Below, piece after piece: positions 31,516 through 40,600 of a DNA stretch of 45,029 bases. The notes under the pieces are model-generated. The model saw only the letters and a list, made by a program, of their open reading frames with translations. It was not told where the DNA came from and did no database searches. Within the stretch, counting starts at the first letter, position 1; the number at the start of each line of letters is the position of its first letter. Position numbers and translations under genes: made by a program. Origin of the DNA: Nitriliruptorales bacterium (GTDB lineage Bacteria > Actinomycetota > Nitriliruptoria > Euzebyales > Egibacteraceae); the NCBI GenBank assembly GCA_009379795.1, contig WHTC01000003.1, positions 1 to 45,029 of the forward strand, in the 5' to 3' direction.

Positions 31516-32352
31516 ATGGCAGCCATCCCCGCGCAGGCGACTGGCAGCGAACCCCGTGCGCGTGAGCCTCGCGGGCCGGTCGGCCGCAGCGTGCGGGACG
31601 GCCTGTCCTCGAACTTCCCGTCGCTCGCCGCGATCCTCACCGGAGTGCTCGGATGGGAGATCATCGGACAGGTCGCGGACGTCGCGTACTTCCCGCCGTT
31701 CAGCGCGGTCGTCGGCCGGTTGGTCGCGCTCGTCGCGTCGGGTGTGATCATCGCCAACGTCTTCAACAGCCTGGTCAACTTCATCGTCGCGTTCGCGTTC
31801 TCCGTCGTGGTCGGCGTGACCGTCGGCCTGCTGATGGGTGCGATCCCTCAGGTCCAGGCCGCGCTCGGCATCTACGTGAACGCGCTGCTGACTGCTCCCG
31901 CCCTGGTGTTCGCCCCGATCTTTTTCTCCGTTTTCGGCCTCGGGCGCGGATCCATCATCTCGCTCATCATCATGTACGCGATATGGCTCATCACCATCTC
32001 GACCGCGGACGCGGTGCGAGGCGTCGACCGCCAGCTGCTGGAGATGGCGAATTCGTTCATGATCTCGCGTCCCCAGATGTTCCTCAAGATCATGCTGCCG
32101 GCAGCCTTGCCCCGCATCATGGCCGGCATCCGCATCGGCGCGGGCCGCGGGGTCAAAGGAATGATCAACGGTGAGATGTTCATCGCCGCCGTCGGTCTGG
32201 GCGCCGTGGTGCAGGAGGGGGGTCGCCGCTTCGATGCGGAAAGCGTGCTCGCCGTCCTGCTCGTGATTCTTGCCGTCGCGATCGTGGTCGACCGGATTGT
32301 GACCACGCTGGACCAGTGGCTCACGTCGTGGGCTCCGTCCTCCGGACGTTGA
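31516..32352 (+). CDS. ABC transporter permease, SsuC/TauC type (second of two)
   Basis: This 278-residue permease has about six helices and the EAA loop VDRQLLEMANSFMISRPQMF with IMLPAALPRIMAGIRIGAGR. ATG 31516 begins 1 base after the ATPase stop, and GGTGGAG lies upstream. Its N-terminal half (including FPSLAAILTGVLGWEII) is clearly different from the first permease although the lengths are the same, so the two probably form a heterodimeric membrane channel. A 188-base gap then precedes the UbiD gene, enough for an internal promoter. Confidence 0.9.
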   Translation: MAAIPAQATGSEPRAREPRGPVGRSVRDGLSSNFPSLAAILTGVLGWEIIGQVADVAYFPPFSAVVGRLVALVASGVIIANVFNSLVNFIVAFAFSVVVGVTVGLLMGAIPQVQAALGIYVNALLTAPALVFAPIFFSVFGLGRGSIISLIIMYAIWLITISTADAVRGVDRQLLEMANSFMISRPQMFLKIMLPAALPRIMAGIRIGAGRGVKGMINGEMFIAAVGLGAVVQEGGRRFDAESVLAVLLVILAVAIVVDRIVTTLDQWLTSWAPSSGR

Positions 32353-32540
32353 CGCGCATCCTCCTGCGGCCGGCGAGCCGAGTCTTCGTGACCCGACCCA
32401 GCATGTGGGACGGCGCCATTCCCGCTCGGCCGGGCCGTTGCCTAGGTTTCCCATCCTGGGTGGAGGCCGGAACGAGGGGCCCTCGACAGCACGACGTGGG
32501 CGGTCGCGAACACCATGACGAGCGCGAAAGGGCAGATCTC

Positions 32541-33965
32541 ATGAGCGAGCCACCAAGAAACACCCTCGGCTCCGTCACCCACGAGTTCATCGAGCGGGTC
32601 CAGAAGTGGGATCCCTCCCAGGTCCTACGGATCAGCGACGAGGTGAACCCGGCCGACTTCGGGGTGACGGGGGTGCTCGGCGCCCTTGAGGCCGAGGGGC
32701 GGTCCCCGATGGTCCTCTTCGAGAACCCGCTGACGGTGAACGGCGAGCCGTCACCGATCCCCGTGCTCACCAACGTGTTCGCGTCCCGCGAGCGCTGCGC
32801 GATCGCCCAGGGGCTCGATCCGTCGGCTGCGGGCCTCGATCTCAGCCTCGACTTCTCCAGCCGGGAGCGTGGAGCGCTCGATCCCGTCATCGTGCCGCCC
32901 GAGCAGGCACCGGTCCGCCAGGTCGAACTCATCGGCGAGGATGCGGACCTCGGCGACCTCCCCGTCGTGCGTTTCCACAAGATGGATCCCGGCCCGTATA
33001 TCGACATGGTCTGCGTCATGAAGAACCCGGAGAAGGACTCCTACAACTCCGCGTTCCTGCGCAACATGCTCCAGGGGCCGCGCCAGGTGGGCATTCACAT
33101 GTCGCCGCGGCACAACTGGCGGTTCTGCCGGACCAACGAGCGTGAGAACAGACCGACGCCCGTGGCGATCGTCGTAAGCCACGACCCGAGCTTCTACCTC
33201 GGCGCGCTCAACGTCCGCCCGTACGGCGACAACGATTACGAGGTCATCGGCTCGATCATGGGTGAGCCACTGCGGCTCACGCCATCGGCCACGCTGGGCG
33301 ACGATTTCATGATCCCTGCGGACGCCGACATCGTGGTGGAGGGCCGGGTGCTGCCCAACAAGCGGCAGGTCGAGGCGCCCTTCGGTGAGTTCCCCGGGTA
33401 TTACGGCCCCCAGCGGCGGAACTGGGTCATCGAGGTCAGCGGCATCGTGCGGCGCGAGAAGCCGGTGTTCCAGGCGATCTTCGTGGGTCACAAGGACAAC
33501 TGGGTCCTCGGGTCCATTCCCAAGGAGGGCGCCCTGTTCAGCCGCATCCGCGGCGTCGTCCCGGGAGTCACGGCCGTGCACCTGCCAGACTCCGGCTGCG
33601 GCCGGTTCCACTGCTACATCTCGATCGACAAGCGCGTCGATGGCGAGAGCAGGCAGGCCGCGCTCATCGCGCTGGGTGAGATCGACTTCGTCAAGCACGT
33701 GGTGGTCGTGGACGCCGACATCGACGTCTTCCAGGAGGAGCAGGTCGTGTGGGCGATCGCCACACGGATCCAGGCCTCCCGGGACATCGACATCATCAAG
33801 AACGCGAAGGGAAACACGCTCGATCCGTCGCAGATCGACGACATCATGACGGACAAGCTCATCATCGATGCCACGAAGCCCGTCTCCCGGCCGTTCGCCA
33901 AGCGCGTCGAGGTGCCGGAGGAGGCGCTCACCAAGGGCCGGGCGATCCTCGAATCCCTCAAGTGA
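32541..33965 (+). CDS. UbiD family (prenylated-FMN dependent) decarboxylase, second copy
   Basis: This 474-residue UbiD-fold protein has NSAFLRNMLQGPRQVGIH in the cofactor region, DIVVEGRVLPNKRQ followed by EAPFGEFPGYYG (catalytic acids in the area 263-284), and the late MTDKLIIDATKP block shared with the first UbiD (CIIDATKP). ATG 32541 has GAAAGGG upstream; earlier in-frame starts give non-family sequence. It is co-directional with the ABC genes on its left, and a 57-residue zinc-ribbon gene follows after 33 bases. In known hydroxyarylic acid decarboxylases of this family a small zinc-ribbon subunit (D) accompanies the large subunit C. An aromatic acid delivered by the ABC system is the likely substrate. 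Confidence 0.9.
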   Translation: MSEPPRNTLGSVTHEFIERVQKWDPSQVLRISDEVNPADFGVTGVLGALEAEGRSPMVLFENPLTVNGEPSPIPVLTNVFASRERCAIAQGLDPSAAGLDLSLDFSSRERGALDPVIVPPEQAPVRQVELIGEDADLGDLPVVRFHKMDPGPYIDMVCVMKNPEKDSYNSAFLRNMLQGPRQVGIHMSPRHNWRFCRTNERENRPTPVAIVVSHDPSFYLGALNVRPYGDNDYEVIGSIMGEPLRLTPSATLGDDFMIPADADIVVEGRVLPNKRQVEAPFGEFPGYYGPQRRNWVIEVSGIVRREKPVFQAIFVGHKDNWVLGSIPKEGALFSRIRGVVPGVTAVHLPDSGCGRFHCYISIDKRVDGESRQAALIALGEIDFVKHVVVVDADIDVFQEEQVVWAIATRIQASRDIDIIKNAKGNTLDPSQIDDIMTDKLIIDATKPVSRPFAKRVEVPEEALTKGRAILESLK

Positions 33966-33998
33966 ACCGCTTGCTGTGCCCCGTAAGGAGCGATTCTG

Positions 33999-34172
33999 AT
34001 GGTCATGATGTTCTGGATCACCTGCCCGAAATGCGACGGCGAGTTCTACGTCCACGCCGAGTTGCGCGGCACGGACCACGACCTTCTGTGCCCATACTGC
34101 GGCGAGTTGTTCAAGGAGAAACAGAGCCCGAAGGTCTGGGGAGACGCGAGCTCCTCCCCGGGGTGGTCCTGA
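33999..34172 (+). CDS. 57-residue zinc-ribbon protein, possible UbiD partner subunit
   Basis: ATG 33999 is 8 bases after a near-ideal AAGGAG, and the frame ends at a TGA that overlaps the ATG of the binding protein gene (TGATG, 34170-34174). The protein has two CxxC knuckles, CPKC (Cys9, Cys12) and CPYC (Cys31, Cys34), separated by FYVHAELRGTDHDLL, the pattern of a zinc ribbon. No signal peptide. Its strong ribosome site, coupling to the next gene and metal-binding pattern argue that it is real. Similar-sized zinc-ribbon proteins (VdcD/YclD, subunit D) work with UbiD-type hydroxyarylic acid decarboxylases, so a partner role with the preceding UbiD enzyme is a good guess. It is not a close sequence match to subunit D that I can confirm. 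Confidence 0.8.
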   Translation: MVMMFWITCPKCDGEFYVHAELRGTDHDLLCPYCGELFKEKQSPKVWGDASSSPGWS

Positions 34173-35293
34173 TGAAGAACCGCTCTTGCGGCTTTCGGGC
34201 CGGACCATGGGTCGGGCTGCTTCTCGCTTTCGCACTCGTCGCCGCGGGATGCGGGGATGGCGCCGGCGACGCGGCCGGTGACGATGCCGCAGAGACCGAG
34301 GCCGCCGGTGGGGACACCGCCGCCGACGCAGATGCCGATACGGCGGACAGCACCGGCACCATCGAGATTCCCGACGAAGAGACGCGATCGTTCTCGTTCG
34401 CGCATCCGAGCGTCCCTCTCATCGGCCACGTGGCGATCCATGCGGCCCTCGACCGGATGCGTGAGGAGGGGTTCGAGATCGAGGAGCCCCGTATCGCCGA
34501 GTCCGAGCTCGTGGCCGAGGGCGTGGCTCGCGACGAGTTCCAGATGGCATCGGCCGGCGCCAACTCACCGATCCTGCTCGCGCAGCAGGACGCGCCGCTG
34601 CGTGTGCTCATGCAGCGTAACGGCAACGATTGGGCGCTCTTCGGTGTCACGGACATCGAGGACTGTGAGGACCTCGATGGCCGTGACCTCGCGATCCACA
34701 GCGAGGGCGGGGTGAGTGCCGCGATCATCCGGCACTGGATCGAGGAGAACTGCCCCGGCACCGAGCCTCGCTATCTGACCATCCCCGGCGGGCCCAACCG
34801 CGCCCAGGCGATGCTCGCTGGACAGGTGGAGGCCGCCCCGGTTCAGCTCGACCAGGTCCTCGAGCTCGAAGCGCAGGGAGAGGGACGCTTCCACGTTATC
34901 TCGAACTACGCCCAGGAGATCCCGGTCCTCATGACGTACGCGATCTTCGGCAACAGCGAATTCATCGAGCAGAACCCGAACGTGGTGAAGCTGTTCCTGA
35001 TGCGCGTCATCGAGGAGCACCGGGCGATCAGCGAGGATTCCGAGTACCTCGGCGACCTCATCCGCGAGTACCTGCCCGACTACCCCGAGGAGCAGATCGA
35101 GCCGGCCTCGGAGCTGTACGTCGAGTCCGACCAGTTCGACCCCAACGGCGGAGCAAGTGACGAGATCCTGAACTTCACGATCGACTTCTACCAGGAGGCC
35201 GAGGTCGTGGAGCAGGAGCCCGCGATCACGCCCGACGACATCGCTGCCAGGGGCCTGCTCGAAGAGGTTCTGGACATCATGGGCAGGGTGTAA
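34172..35293 (+). CDS. ABC transporter substrate-binding lipoprotein, NMT1/THI5-like
   Basis: This 373-residue protein begins with a lipoprotein signal ending in LVAAGC (Cys27), then a long acidic, Ala-rich linker to about residue 68. The binding domain shows SFAHPSVPLIGHVAIHAALD and FQMASAGANSPILLAQQDAP, typical of the NMT1/SsuA group, and DLDGRDLAIHSEGGVSAAII. It would capture a small organic acid and feed the two-permease ABC system encoded 1.8 kb upstream; the UbiD and zinc-ribbon genes lie between. ATG 34172 overlaps the zinc-ribbon stop. Ligand unknown. The acidic linker resembles that of the TctC protein at 1336. Confidence 0.9.
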   Translation: MKNRSCGFRAGPWVGLLLAFALVAAGCGDGAGDAAGDDAAETEAAGGDTAADADADTADSTGTIEIPDEETRSFSFAHPSVPLIGHVAIHAALDRMREEGFEIEEPRIAESELVAEGVARDEFQMASAGANSPILLAQQDAPLRVLMQRNGNDWALFGVTDIEDCEDLDGRDLAIHSEGGVSAAIIRHWIEENCPGTEPRYLTIPGGPNRAQAMLAGQVEAAPVQLDQVLELEAQGEGRFHVISNYAQEIPVLMTYAIFGNSEFIEQNPNVVKLFLMRVIEEHRAISEDSEYLGDLIREYLPDYPEEQIEPASELYVESDQFDPNGGASDEILNFTIDFYQEAEVVEQEPAITPDDIAARGLLEEVLDIMGRV

Positions 35294-35354
35294 TACCGAC
35301 CGGCTCCTCGACCGCCGGGTTGCCCAGCGGGACAGGAGGTCGCGGTCCACCCTG

Positions 35355-35370
35355 CTGGCAAGCCTGCCAG
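35355..35370 (+). other. Short hairpin just upstream of the kinase gene
   Basis: CTGGCA-AGCC-TGCCAG forms a 6-base stem with a 4-base loop, ending 2 bases before the kinase ribosome site. It may weakly terminate the upstream operon or mask the ribosome site. Role unproven. Confidence 0.35.
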
Positions 35371-35381
35371 TGTGGAGGGCG

Positions 35382-36761
35382 ATGAACGTCGGAAACGAGA
35401 CCGCTGACGATCGTCGTCGGGTGGGCGAGCGCTACCGGTTGGACGGGCTGATCGGTCGTGGCGGCGCGGGTGCGGTATGGCGGGCGCACGACGAGCGCCT
35501 CGACCGTGCGGTCGCGGTGAAGGAGATTCTCTGGCCGGTCGACCCGGCGGAGTCCGGACCCGAGCGGGCGCTGCGAGAGGCGCGCGCGGCCGCGCGCCTG
35601 CGTGATCCGGGTGTCGTGCAGGTATACGACATGCTCACCGAGAGCGACCGCGCCTACCTCATCATGGAACTCGTCGACGCCCCGAGTCTGGAGCGGCTCG
35701 TCGAGCGGGATGGCCCGCTGGCTCCACCGCGCGCCGCGGCGCTTGGCGCGAGCATCCTGGCCACGCTGAGCGCGGCCCACGCCGCCGGCATCGTCCACCG
35801 GGATGTCAAGCCGAGCAACGTCCTGATCGAGGGTGACGTCCCCCGGCTGACCGACTTCGGCATTGCCCGCCTGGCGGACAACCCCGCCCTCACCGCGACA
35901 GGCATGGTGCTGGGTACCCCGAGTTTCATCGCGCCTGAGCAGGCGCGGGGCGAGCCTGCCGGCCCGGCTGCGGACCTCTACGGGCTCGGCGCGACCCTGT
36001 ACTTCGCGGTCGAGGGCGTCGCGCCCTTCTCGGCGGAGAACTCATTCCAGACCGTGATGGACGTGGTGAGTTCACCCCCCCGACCCTTGCAGCGTGCCGG
36101 AGATCTTGCTGATCTCATCGAGGCTCTGCTCCAGAAGGACCCGGCGGCGCGACCTGCCCCGGAAACGGTGGAGCGCCACCTGCGGGCGGCAGCGGCACCG
36201 GCTCTGGGCCCTGAAAGCATCCCCACGGTCCCCCTTGTCCCCACCCGGTCGGATCAGGCGCCGACCTCGACAAGGCTGCTGACCTCGGCGTCCGACCAAA
36301 CCGCCGCTCTGGTCGACGAGGCGCCTGCCGCGGAGGCGTCCTCCCCCCGAGGCGGTGGCGCCGGTCGCGTGATGGCGGTCATCGCGGGTTTTCTCGCCGT
36401 CGCGGCGCTGGCCCTGGTCGGGTTGTCCCTGCTCGACGGCGCGGGCGATCCAGCAGAGGACGAGTTGCCAGCCCAGACCCCGTCACCGGAGGGCGAGACC
36501 CCCGCCCCCGAGGCCCCGGAAGGCGAGGCCCCGGAAGGCGAGGCCCCAGAAGGCGAGGCCCCCGCCCCCGAGGCCCCGGCCGCGGAGCCGGCTCCCGACG
36601 TCGCCCCTCCGAGCGTCCCGCAGGAGGCTCCCCCTGCCGATGAGCCGACGCCGATCGAGCCCGACGCATCGAGCCCCACCGCGGACCCGGAGCCGGAGAC
36701 CGACGCGGGCGCATCCCCCGCGGAACCGCCAGCAGACGGCGGCGACTCAGCGGCGGGTTGA
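35382..36761 (+). CDS. Ser/Thr protein kinase, PknB-like, single membrane helix
   Basis: This 459-residue protein has an N-terminal kinase domain (about residues 18-270): glycine loop GRGGAGAVW (25-33), AVKE with Lys47, HRDVKPSN with Asp141, DFGIAR with Asp158, and GTPSFIAPEQARG. A single membrane helix follows (VMAVIAGFLAVAALALVGLSLL, about 330-352) and then an outer tail of about 100 residues that is rich in Pro, Glu and Ala, with repeated PEGEA units and no PASTA domain. ATG 35382 has TGGAGGG upstream; a GTG at 35370 is possible. It probably senses the envelope or outside through the tail. It is transcribed after the ABC/UbiD operon but is likely an independent gene. Confidence 0.93.
   Translation: MNVGNETADDRRRVGERYRLDGLIGRGGAGAVWRAHDERLDRAVAVKEILWPVDPAESGPERALREARAAARLRDPGVVQVYDMLTESDRAYLIMELVDAPSLERLVERDGPLAPPRAAALGASILATLSAAHAAGIVHRDVKPSNVLIEGDVPRLTDFGIARLADNPALTATGMVLGTPSFIAPEQARGEPAGPAADLYGLGATLYFAVEGVAPFSAENSFQTVMDVVSSPPRPLQRAGDLADLIEALLQKDPAARPAPETVERHLRAAAAPALGPESIPTVPLVPTRSDQAPTSTRLLTSASDQTAALVDEAPAAEASSPRGGGAGRVMAVIAGFLAVAALALVGLSLLDGAGDPAEDELPAQTPSPEGETPAPEAPEGEAPEGEAPEGEAPAPEAPAAEPAPDVAPPSVPQEAPPADEPTPIEPDASSPTADPEPETDAGASPAEPPADGGDSAAG
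36510..36554 (+). repeat. Three 15-base tandem repeats in the kinase tail
   Basis: GAGGCCCCGGAAGGC occurs at 36510-36524 and 36525-36539, with a third copy at 36540-36554 carrying one change. It encodes EAPEG units of the kinase tail. The repeat number may vary between strains without breaking the frame. Confidence 0.85.
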
Positions 36762-36784
36762 CGCCATCGGGCTGATTCGAGCGC

Positions 36785-36817
36785 GGTCGGCGGCCGGACC
36801 GGAACGCCGGGCCGACC
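36785..36817. terminator. Hairpin between convergent kinase and unknown gene
   Basis: GGTCGGC (36785-36791) and GCCGACC (36811-36817) form a perfect 7-base stem around a GC-rich, partly self-pairing loop. It lies in the 81-base gap between convergent genes. There is no T-run, so terminator activity is only likely. Confidence 0.45.
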
Positions 36818-36842
36818 ACGCTCCCTCCATGCAGCCAGGGAT

Positions 36843-37403
36843 TCAGACAGGGCGGTAGAGGACTGGTGCCCGGCCGGGACCGTGGTGGTCGGGGTCGGTG
36901 CCCTCGCTGCGCAGGCGGCTGGAGGCTTCCTCCTCGGCGACCACCTTGCGGACTACTGCCGGCGACGCTCCTGAAACGTCTTGCAGATGTTTGATGGTGA
37001 AGGGGCCTTTAGGAATCGCGGCCCGAACCTGCTCCGTGGTGACCCGGGATCGCCTCGGCCGGGCGCTCCCTCGCGCGCCGCGACCTCGCCGGCCCCCGAC
37101 CTGGAAGCCGGCCTTGCGCAACACGTCGTTGGGGACGCCCTCATCAGTAAAGGCCTTCAGGCTGATTCCGTGGTCTTCAGCCCATGCTCTGGCATGGGTG
37201 CGGAATGCCTGCTCGTGGCGATCCAACGGCGGTGCTTCCAACTCCAGCAACTGCTGGCGGAGGCGCAGGCGCTCGACGGGATCGTCAGATTTCTCAAGCT
37301 GCGCGCCCAACTCATTGATCGTCTCGTCGTCACGAAGCGAGGCCGGATCCTTGAGGGCACGCAAGTAGTCCCGGACGGCGGTCTCAGCGGTGGCAGATGG
37401 CAT
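36843..37403 (-). CDS. Conserved protein of unknown function with basic hinge and winged-helix-like C-terminus
   Basis: This 186-residue protein starts at ATG 37403 (GAGG 7 bases upstream). The N-terminal part (about 1-100) is helical and charged, with VRDYLRALKDPASLRDDE and DDPVERLRLRQQLLELEAPP. A very basic hinge follows (GGRRGRGARGSARPRRSRV), then a C-terminal domain (TTEQVRAAIPKGPFTIKHLQ, SPAVVRKVVAEEEA) that looks like a winged-helix DNA-binding fold. The frame remains open upstream to about 37553 and there encodes CxxC-type sequence without a normal start codon. DNA binding is inference from the basic hinge and C-terminal pattern. It is leftward, behind the large membrane protein. Confidence 0.7.
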   Translation of the reverse strand: MPSATAETAVRDYLRALKDPASLRDDETINELGAQLEKSDDPVERLRLRQQLLELEAPPLDRHEQAFRTHARAWAEDHGISLKAFTDEGVPNDVLRKAGFQVGGRRGRGARGSARPRRSRVTTEQVRAAIPKGPFTIKHLQDVSGASPAVVRKVVAEEEASSRLRSEGTDPDHHGPGRAPVLYRPV

Positions 37404-37607
37404 ACGAGCCTCGTTGGTCGTCGTCGGCGGTTCCATGTACGCGAAGCCACAACAGGGCATGAACGTACTGCGGTTTGCTACCCCGCAGTCTATGACTTCA
37501 AAGCCGCAGCGCGCACATTTGACCTTTGTTTCCCTCGATCCTGGCCTTGACGATCAGCCACCTCCGGGATGAAGTCCAATCACTGGGCAAGAATCGTCAG
37601 GCGTCAT

Positions 37608-40600
37608 TCAGTCTTTGCGCCGGCCGCCGGCCGCCGGCACAGGCTCCGGTCCTGATCCTGCGCTGATAACTGGTGGAGCCGCCGCCTGCAGCGCACGCAT
37701 GGGCTTCGCCCTGGCGTCCGGAGAGCGCCAAGCTTGGAGCAGAAGCTGCCCGAAAGCTATACCGAGTGCGACGAACGTGGCCATCCAGGGCAGCGCGGTT
37801 GCAGTGTTTCCCCACGGTGACCAGCCGAGCAGCGCTTGCACGCTGACCCCGATGTCGGTCCAGCCCGCCGGGCCCCAGTAACGCAGCAACGTGGTGTGCA
37901 TGGCGACGACCTGCAGCCATATCCCCACGGCGAGCAGCGCCGGCGGCAGCCAGCGGGCGCCGCGCCCCAGTACCACCAGAGCACCGGCGCCCACGATGGC
38001 GGCTATGCCGGTCACGGCCGGGAATACATAACGGCCTTGCATACCCACGATGCGAGCGGAATCGGTGTAATAGTCCCAGGAGCCCTTGGTCATGATGGCC
38101 AGCAGTCCCCCAACCGGCACCAGCAGGATCAGCAGATCAAGCCTTGACCAGGGGTGCCGGCGCCTGGTCATGACGAAGGCGATGGCGATCAGCATCGTAA
38201 GGCCCCAGGTGACGCTTACCACGAGCGAATAGTCCAGCGGCGCTTCGGTCCACCCGGTGCTGCCCCAGAAGGTGCGGAGCACCCGCGGGTGGACCGTGTC
38301 GTACCACTCCCGGAAATCGGGTGTGAAATTGGCGACAGCGCGCTCGAACTCGATCCCTCGGGGCTGGATTACCCCAAGGACGACAATATTGCGCATCCAC
38401 CACCAGCCGCCCACGATCACGGCGCTCATGAGCGCCGTGAGACCGGACAGCGTCGCCGAGCGGAACTGCCGGTGCCGGATGGCGGCCACCAGGAAGACCG
38501 ACGGCAGCCAGAGCAGCGCGAACAGGGCGAAGCCCTTGGTCAGCAGCGCCAGCCCGGTCACCAGCCCGACCATGGCCCCCCGCCGCAGGGACAGGTCGCC
38601 GAAAAGAACGCCGACGAGCAACACCGTCTGCACGCCGACCAGGATGATCAGAAGCGCGTCGTTGTTCACTACCGACCCGATGTGGGTCATCTGGGGGATG
38701 GCGAACGGCACCACGGCGGCGGCCACGGCGGCGGCGTCGGATCCTGTCAGCCGCCGGCAGGCAAGATAGGCGAGCAACGGCAGCGGGACCAGCGCGGCCA
38801 CGCTCACCAATCGCAGGAGACTGATCACCTGCTCACCTGACCAGTCGGCCGCGCCCGGGATCACCATGCGCGCCGCTCCCAACGCCACCGCCCCTGCCGC
38901 GTAGGCCAGTCGCGGGTGCTGCCATTGCTGATTCATCACCCGAGAAGGCCGGTCCGGGCCGGCTTCCTCGAACGTCGGGCGCGACGCTCGTGGTGTCGCC
39001 TCCCAACGGTGGCGCGGTCCCCTGCCGGGCGCGAACCCCGAGGCATCCCTAACGCCGCTGACCTGCCGGCTCACGTACACGGGACCCGTCTCTGTCCAGG
39101 TGTCCAGGCCGGCCGCTGCGAGGATCATGTCGAGGTGCCTGTCCTCGTCCGGGGCGTGGAAGACAGGAACCAGCGTCGACCATGCGGTGAGCAGCACCGC
39201 GAAGGCGATCACCAACGACCAGACCGCCCTCGGCGCCCCCAACGGCCGGGACAGCCGTCCCTGGCCGAGGCCGGGCCAGTCCTTGCCTGCAGCGCGTTCG
39301 CCGACGGTGACTCCCCGCACTCCGGCCACGATCATCCAGCCGCCGAGCAGCAGAAGACCGCCCGCCACGGCCATCCACCATGCGGACACGCCGACGTTGG
39401 CCAGCGCGGCGAATGGCGCCTCCCAGTTCGACACGCGCCGCACGGCGGGGTTGCGGTCGGTGAGAAAGTCGGCCCAAATGACGAGGTTCAGGGCCAGTTG
39501 GACGCCCAGGCCCAGCAGCAGCGGTGCCCCGCCGGAATCCGAATTGCTGGTGCCACCCTGCCGCGCGAGCGGACCCAGCCAGCCGAGGAGACGGGGCCGG
39601 AACGACAGTCCCGACCAGCCCGCGGCCACGACCAGGGCAGCGAGCGCCACGGCTGGGAAGACGTAGCGCCCGTGAGTGCTGCCACCACGACTTGCGAATC
39701 CCGCCACCGAGATGACCAGAAGCGCGAACTGCAACCCGGCGGCGGCCCAGGAGATGCACAGGCCCGTCTCGGGGCGTGGACGGCCCCTCCGCAGCCAGCG
39801 GATGCCCGCGAACACCAACCCGGGCGCCGCCAGCACAACCAGCCAGCGGGTGATCGCGAGCTCACCACCTCCGATCGCCCACCCGCCGCCGAAGCGACCC
39901 CACCAGTCCCGCTGGAGGACCAGCCAGAACTCCGCGCTGACGAGGTAGGCCCAGGGCGGCTGGCCGGGCGAGCGGCCGAAGACGTCGAAGAGGGCCTCTG
40001 CGCCTGTCGGGTCCCCGTAAAGGCGGACGTTGCGCAGGTAGAACCATCCTGATGCCGCCAGCGCCGCGGCGACGCCCACCATCCCTGCTGCGGCCGCCCG
40101 CAGCCCGCGGCGCAGGGGATCCCCGCCACCGCGCAGCCACGTTCCCCCGGCCACGGCCAGTGCCGCCACCGCGACGGTCACGAAGCCGGAGACGCGCGTG
40201 GTTGCCGCAGCCGCGCTGAGGATGCCGACTGCGGCCAGTCGCAGGACGCTCGGCCCGCGCTGCGCCACAAGCACGCCGGCTATCAGCAAACCCGTCGCCG
40301 ACAGCACCGCCAGCGCGTCGTTGTGCACCAGCGCGGAGATGTGCACGAAGGACGGCATCATCGCCGTCACCGCCGCGGCCCCCACCGCGAGCATCGGCCG
40401 GCGGGGAACCAGCAGTCTCGCCAGCCACGCGGCCAGCGCCACGCTGGCAGCGCCGAGCGCCACGCCGAGCATCCGCGCGCCCAGGAACCCGCCCAACGGG
40501 TCGCCGGACTCCAGACCCCAGCGCAGCGGCACGGACGCCAGCAGGTAGTACAGCGGCGGATGGTTGGCCGTCCAGGTCAACCGGTCCTCGGGGATGCCGG

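Noticed and set aside
38916-40052. A 378-codon open frame opposite the large membrane protein
   Set aside because: Shadow of a membrane protein in high-GC DNA; no ribosome site or family motif.
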